Part shown: piece after piece, positions 1 through 5,148 of the stretch
Layout: every line of letters starts with the position of its first letter
Position numbering within the stretch: position 1 is the first letter of the stretch
Origin: Alphaproteobacteria bacterium
GTDB taxonomy: Bacteria > Pseudomonadota > Alphaproteobacteria > Reyranellales > Reyranellaceae
Reading direction: 5' to 3'
NCBI GenBank assembly: GCA_013290035.1
Contig: JABCYT010000323.1
Coordinates: 1 to 5,148, forward strand
Length of the DNA stretch: 5,148 bases
Position numbers and translations under genes: made by a program
Notes under the pieces: generated by a model
The model's database searches: none
What the model was told of the DNA's origin: nothing
Seen by the model: the letters and a program-made list of their open reading frames with translations, nothing else

Positions 1-2073
<2,073 letters not shown>

Positions 2074-2079
2074 ACGCTA

Positions 2080-2084
2080 CTCCC
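2080..2084 (-). promoter_or_regulatory. Ribosome binding site of the CoxL-like gene
   Basis: GGGAG on the minus strand lies 6 bases before the ATG at 2073. An earlier ATG at 2086 is in a different frame, so this site decides the start. Confidence 0.7.
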
Positions 2085-2113
2085 ATGGCACCGCCGACCG
2101 CGAAACCGGGCGG

Positions 2114-2141
2114 ACTATAGCGGCGAGGCGGTCCCCGACAA
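2114..2141 (-). promoter_or_regulatory. Candidate sigma70-type promoter of the CoxL-like gene
   Basis: On the minus strand a -35 box TTGTCG (2141-2136) and a -10 box TATAGT (2119-2114) are separated by 16 bases. They match the consensus at 4 of 6 and 5 of 6 positions. Transcription would start near 2107 and give a leader of about 35 bases before the ATG at 2073. The position directly ahead of the gene and the GC-rich surroundings make a chance match less likely. It has not been tested. Confidence 0.55.
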
Positions 2142-2219
2142 GGCAGCGCGGCGGAAGGTCTCGCCACGCTTGCGACCGAACTGTCCGCTGCGGGTTGGCG
2201 CCGTTGGTGGCAGCCATTT

Positions 2220-2235
2220 GACGGCGCACGCCGTC
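2220..2235. repeat. Perfect inverted repeat (GACGGC / GCCGTC hairpin)
   Basis: GACGGCG and CGCCGTC are perfect inverted copies around a CA dinucleotide. As RNA this folds as 6 base pairs with a GCAC loop. It lies about 80 bases upstream of the -35 box of the leftward gene and about 290 bases before the rightward start codon. Neither strand has a T run after it, so it is not a typical intrinsic terminator. It could be an operator, or a chance palindrome in GC-rich DNA. Confidence 0.4.
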
Positions 2236-2332
2236 CCCTTCGATTTCGATCGCTTACGCAAAACTTAACCGACCCTGCTGTCATCTTGACCAGGCGCATC
2301 GTCTCGCTGGCCGGCCCATGCCTGGTCTTCGA

Positions 2333-2361
2333 CTGACACAGATCTTCGCGCGTTTTGTACT
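2333..2361 (+). promoter_or_regulatory. Weak candidate promoter for the formate dehydrogenase gene
   Basis: CTGACA (2333-2338) and TGTACT (2356-2361) are 17 bases apart and match the sigma70 -35 and -10 consensus at 5 of 6 and 4 of 6 positions. This would leave a leader of about 160 bases. A second weak pair, TTGATT (2426-2431) and TTGAAT (2449-2454), also has 17-base spacing and would give a leader of about 65 bases. I cannot choose between them. I saw no sigma54 -24/-12 pair and no good FNR/CRP-type palindrome. Confidence 0.25.
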
Positions 2362-2456
2362 AGATGAATCAAGGTCTTGCGCCGATCACAAAAACTAGAG
2401 ATTGCCTGTTTTCCGACGTTTTGTGTTGATTCCGCCAAGCGGCTAGGCTTGAATCA
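2351..2456. repeat. Clustered short repeats CGTTTTGT and GAATCA upstream of the formate dehydrogenase gene
   Basis: CGTTTTGT occurs at 2351-2358 and 2417-2424, and a related inverted element CACAAAA lies at 2387-2393. GAATCA occurs at 2366-2371 and 2451-2456 on the plus strand and at 2427-2432 on the minus strand. GAATCAA (2366-2372) and TTGATTC (2426-2432) form a perfect 7-base inverted pair. These could be binding sites for a regulator. They match no regulator site that I recognise. Confidence 0.35.
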
Positions 2457-2474
2457 CAGCAGACGCAATAGAAA

Positions 2475-2492
2475 AGGCGCTGAAGCGCTTCA
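2475..2492 (+). repeat. Leader hairpin / 12-base palindrome before the formate dehydrogenase gene
   Basis: TGAAGCGCTTCA at 2481-2492 is a perfect 12-base palindrome. Overlapping it, GCGC (2477-2480) and GCGC (2485-2488) can pair around a UGAA loop, extended by G-U and A-U pairs out to 2475 and 2490. The element ends 34 bases before the ATG, so it could be a DNA operator or a stabilising hairpin in the mRNA leader. Function is unknown. Confidence 0.35.
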
Positions 2493-2516
2493 CAAACAAA
2501 AGCGTCAATAGGGGTT

Positions 2517-2520
2517 GGAG
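2517..2520 (+). promoter_or_regulatory. Ribosome binding site of the formate dehydrogenase gene
   Basis: GGAG lies 6 bases before the ATG at 2527. An in-frame TTG at 2515 overlaps this site and would only add MELI in front of the Tat motif, so the ATG at 2527 is preferred. Confidence 0.7.
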
Positions 2521-2526
2521 CTGATC

Positions 2527-5148
2527 ATGGCCGTTACACGCCGGCAATTCATGAAGGTGAGCGCGGCTGGCCTCGCCGCCTCTTCCGTTGGCGCCTTGGG
2601 ATTCCTGGACGCGGGCGATGCGCTCGCCGCCGGCGTCCGGCCCTTCAGGCTCGAAAAGGCGACGGAGACCCGCAACACCTGCCCCTACTGTGCGGTGTCC
2701 TGCGGAGTCCTGGTCTATTCGGCGGCCGACGCCAAGGACGGCAAGGCCAAGGTCATCCACATCGAAGGCGATTCCGATAACCCCATCAACCGCGGCACGC
2801 TCTGCCCGCGCGGTGCGGCGTCGCTCGGCTTCGTGCACAGCGTCAACCGACTCAAGTATCCGATGCACCGCAAGCCGGGCAGCGACAAGTTCGAGCGCGT
2901 GAGCTGGGACTTCGCGATGGACCGCATCGCCAAGCTGGCGAAGGAAGACCGCGACAAGAACTTCGTCGCCAAGAACCGCGATGGCGTGACGGTCAACCGC
3001 TGGCTCAGCACCGGCTTCCTGGGCGGCTCGTCGTGCAGCAACGAGGCGGGCTATCTCACCTACAAGGTCGTGCGATCGACCGGGATACTGGCCTTAGAGA
3101 ACCAAGCAAGAATTTGACACGGTCCGACGGTGGCCAGTTTGGCCCCGACCTTCGGACGCGGCGCGATGACGAATTCGTGGAACGACATCAAGAACGCCGA
3201 TGTCGTCATCATCATGGGCGGCAATGCCGCCGAAGCCCATCCGTGCGGCTTCAAATGGGTGACCGAGGCCAAGGCGAACAACGCCGCCAAGCTGATCGTG
3301 GTCGACCCGCGTTTCACCCGCTCGGCCGCGGTTTCCGACCTCTACGCGCCGATCCGGCCGGGCACCGACATCGCCTTCCTGTCGGGCGTGATGCGCTATC
3401 TGCTGGCCAACGGCAAGATCCACCAGGAATACGTCAAGGCCTTCACCAATGCCTCCTACATCGTCAAGGAAGGCTACGGTTTCCAGGACGGTCTGTTCGC
3501 GGGCTATGACGAGGCGCGCAAGAATTACGTCGATCGCTCGAGCTGGGACTACGAGTTCGACGAACAGGGCATGGCCAAGGTCGACGACACGCTGCAGCAC
3601 CCGCGCTGCGCCATCAATCTCCTGAAAACCCATGTCGAGCGCTATACGCCCGAGATGGTCGAGCGCATCTGCGGCACGCCGAAGGACAAGTTCCTGAAGG
3701 TTTGCGAGCTGATCGCCACGACGGCCAATGGCGAGCGCTCGATGACGTCGATGTACGCGCTCGGCTGGACGCAGCACACGACGGGTTCGCAGAACATCCG
3801 CGCGATGGCCATGATCCAGCTCCTGCTGGGCAACATGGGGATACCGGGCGGCGGCGTGAACGCGCTGCGCGGCCATTCCAACGTGCAGGGCATCACCGAC
3901 CTGGCGCTGCTGTCGACCTCGACACCGGGCTACCTGGTGCTGCCGACGGAGAAGGAGACGACCTACGCCGACTACATGAAGTCGCGCGGCTTCAAGCCGA
4001 TCCGGCCGGGCCAGACCAGCTTCTGGCAGAACTACGGCAAGTTCTTCGTCAGCCAGCAGAAGAGCCTGTTCGGCCAGGCCGCGACCAAGGACAACGACTG
4101 GGCCTACGACTACCTGCCGAAGTTCGACGTGCCCTACGACGTGCTGAAGATGGTCGACATGATGGCGGCGGGCCAGATGAACGGCCTGTTCTGCCAGGGC
4201 CTCAACATCCTGATGGCCGCGCCCAACAAGACCAAGGTCGCGGCGGGCCTCGCCAAGCTCAAATGGCTGGTCACCATCGACCCGCTGGAGACCGAGACGG
4301 CGCATTTCTGGGAGAACCACGGCGAGTTCAACAACGTCGACCCCAAGGCGATCCAGACCGAGGTGATCCAGCTCCCCGCCACGGCCTATGCCGAGGAGGA
4401 AGGCAGCGCCACCAACTCGAGTCGCGTCATCCAGTGGCACTGGAAGGCGGTCGACGGGCCGGGCGAATCGCGCGGCGACATCCAGATCATCGCCGATCTG
4501 CAGCGCCGCCTGCGCGCGCTCTACGCTAAGGAAGGCGGCGCCTTCCCCGATCCCATCCTCAACACGGCATGGAGCTACGCCAATCCGGAATTGCCCGCGC
4601 CGGCCGAGCTCTTGAAGGAGCTCAACGGCTACGCCGTCGAGGATCTGCCGGATCCGGCGGATCCCAGCAAGACGATGCTCAAGGCCGGGCAATTGCTGCC
4701 GGCCTTCGCGTTGATGCGCGACGACGGCAAGACCTCGGGCGGCTGCTGGATCTATACCGGCGTCTATACCGAGGCGGGCAACATGGCGATGCGCCGCGAC
4801 GCGGCCGACCCGACCGGTCTCGGCATCCATCCCAACTGGGGCTACTCCTGGCCGGCCAACCGCCGCATCCTCTACAACCGCGCCTCGGCCGATCCCGCGG
4901 GCAAGCCGTGGAGCGAGCGCAAGAAGTACATCTCGTGGAACGGCACGCGCTGGATCGGCGGCGACGTGCCGGACTACGCGCCGACCATGGCGCCGGACAA
5001 GTCGGTCGGTCCGTTCATCATGAACCAGGAAGGCACCGCACGGCTGTTTGCCCGCACCGCCATGCCCGACGGCCCGTTCCCCGAGCATTACGAGCCGATG
5101 GACGCCTTCCTCGCCAATCCGCTGCATCCCAAGGTCAGCAGCAATCCG
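2527..5148 (+). CDS. fdnG: Formate dehydrogenase-N/O major (alpha) subunit, selenocysteine-containing, Tat-exported, 3' end off window
   Basis: This is the catalytic subunit that oxidises formate to CO2 at a bis-MGD molybdenum (or tungsten) centre. The family acts in the periplasm with an FeS beta subunit and a cytochrome b gamma subunit that reduces quinone. The frame has 874 codons with one in-frame TGA at codon 197. Residues 4-10 (TRRQFMK) are a twin-arginine motif; a hydrophobic stretch follows, with likely cleavage after ALA at 34. Cys52, Cys55, Cys59 and Cys93 fit the [4Fe-4S] motif. The TGA context, NQARI-Sec-HGPTVASLAPTFGRG, corresponds almost residue for residue to my recollection of E. 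coli FdnG, where Sec is 196. Arg448 in ALRGHSNVQG matches the conserved active-site Arg. Similarity continues to NPLHPKVSSNP at the edge, leaving about 140 residues unseen of roughly 1015. Position 95 is Arg (LCPRG) where E. coli has Lys. Downstream beta and gamma genes are expected. fdoG is an equally fair symbol. Confidence 0.95.
3115..3117 (+). other. In-frame TGA read as selenocysteine (Sec197)
   Basis: The formate dehydrogenase frame is open for 196 codons before this TGA and 677 codons after it. The TGA sits between ARI and HGPTVAS, which is the catalytic Sec position of FdnG/FdoG enzymes, followed by the conserved active-site His. Conservation of family sequence on both sides excludes a frameshift or decayed gene. 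The codon is followed immediately by a SECIS-like hairpin. Translation requires selA, selB, selC and selD elsewhere in the genome. Confidence 0.95.
3115..3157 (+). promoter_or_regulatory. Bacterial SECIS element
   Basis: The mRNA just after the UGA folds into a hairpin of the SelB-binding type. The upper stem is CGG (3128-3130) with CCG (3145-3147), then a bulged U at 3131, then GGCCA (3132-3136) with UGGCC (3140-3144), closed by the loop GUU (3137-3139). The lower stem is GUCCGA (3122-3127) with UCGGAC (3152-3157), leaving ACCU (3148-3151) unpaired. The loop GU begins 20 bases after the UGA. In E. coli fdhF the apical GU and the bulged U of the upper stem are the known SelB contacts, and both are present here at equivalent positions. 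The fold was worked out by hand. Confidence 0.88.

Larger units (their letters stand above)
2074..2526. other. Divergent intergenic region, no credible gene
   Basis: These 453 bases separate the two divergent molybdoenzyme genes. Short open frames cross the region, but they extend out of the flanking genes in the wrong frame and resemble nothing I recognise. From about 2330 to 2515 the DNA is clearly richer in A and T than the flanking coding regions, as expected for a promoter and leader zone. I see no tRNA, no recognisable riboswitch and no terminator with a T run. The individual motifs are listed separately. Confidence 0.7.

Noticed and set aside
2201..2222. Possible sigma54 promoter around TGGCAG...TTGAC
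   Set aside because: The -12 element lacks the required GC and the spacing does not fit the -24/-12 consensus.
3115..3117. The TGA as a nonsense mutation or a split pseudogene
   Set aside because: The position is the conserved Sec site, the frame stays conserved for 677 more codons, and a SECIS hairpin follows.
4641..4663. Local repeat of GGATC units and a 12-base palindrome GCCGGATCCGGC at 4647-4658
   Set aside because: It encodes an Asp-Pro-rich linker (DLPDPADPS) inside the formate dehydrogenase and is explained by codon choice; there is no sign of a mobile or regulatory element.
3094..5127. 677-codon minus-strand open frame
   Set aside because: It is antisense to the formate dehydrogenase gene. 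It has no recognisable domain and the biased composition of a shadow frame; the plus-strand frame is conserved throughout.
3166..5148. A separate downstream gene starting at the ATG at 3166
   Set aside because: There is no convincing ribosome binding site, and the start would fall within the conserved active-site segment. It is the continuation of the selenoprotein.

Overview
The window is high-GC bacterial DNA holding two partial molybdoenzyme genes that point away from each other, with a 453-base intergenic region between them. Codon use is dominated by G or C in the third position. The two families, a CoxL-like form II hydroxylase and an FdnG-type formate dehydrogenase, fit a proteobacterium. 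Alphaproteobacteria is my best guess, from gene content and GC only, so the lineage is uncertain.

Left part (1-2073, minus strand): the N-terminal 691 residues of a xanthine dehydrogenase/CO dehydrogenase family large subunit, which binds the molybdopterin cofactor. It carries AYRGAGRPE where true CO dehydrogenase has the copper-binding AYxCSFR loop. It is therefore a 'form II' CoxL-like molybdenum hydroxylase of unknown substrate. Its C-terminus lies beyond base 1. A good sigma70-type promoter (TTGTCG-16-TATAGT) and a GGGAG ribosome binding site lie just upstream.

Middle (2074-2526): no credible gene. It holds the leftward promoter, a strong GACGGC/GCCGTC hairpin, a cluster of repeated CGTTTTGT and GAATCA motifs, a weak candidate rightward promoter, and a leader hairpin next to the second gene.

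Right part (2527-5148, plus strand): the first 874 residues of the catalytic alpha subunit of a periplasmic formate dehydrogenase of the FdnG/FdoG type. It has a Tat signal peptide and an N-terminal [4Fe-4S] motif. The reading frame contains one in-frame TGA at 3115-3117, exactly at the catalytic selenocysteine position. A clear bacterial SECIS hairpin follows (bulged U, GU-containing apical loop, and a lower stem). The gene is therefore one intact selenoprotein gene, not two ORFs and not a pseudogene. Its last ~140 codons, and probably the FeS and cytochrome b subunit genes, lie beyond the right edge.

Together the window is a molybdenum-enzyme locus. The formate dehydrogenase would feed electrons from periplasmic formate to the quinone pool; the hydroxylase would oxidise an unidentified, probably organic, substrate in the cytoplasm. 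The most notable signals are the selenocysteine/SECIS element and a cluster of otherwise avoided codons (ATA, TTA, AGA, ATT) in the ten codons just before the UGA. I found no evidence of a wholly new system.
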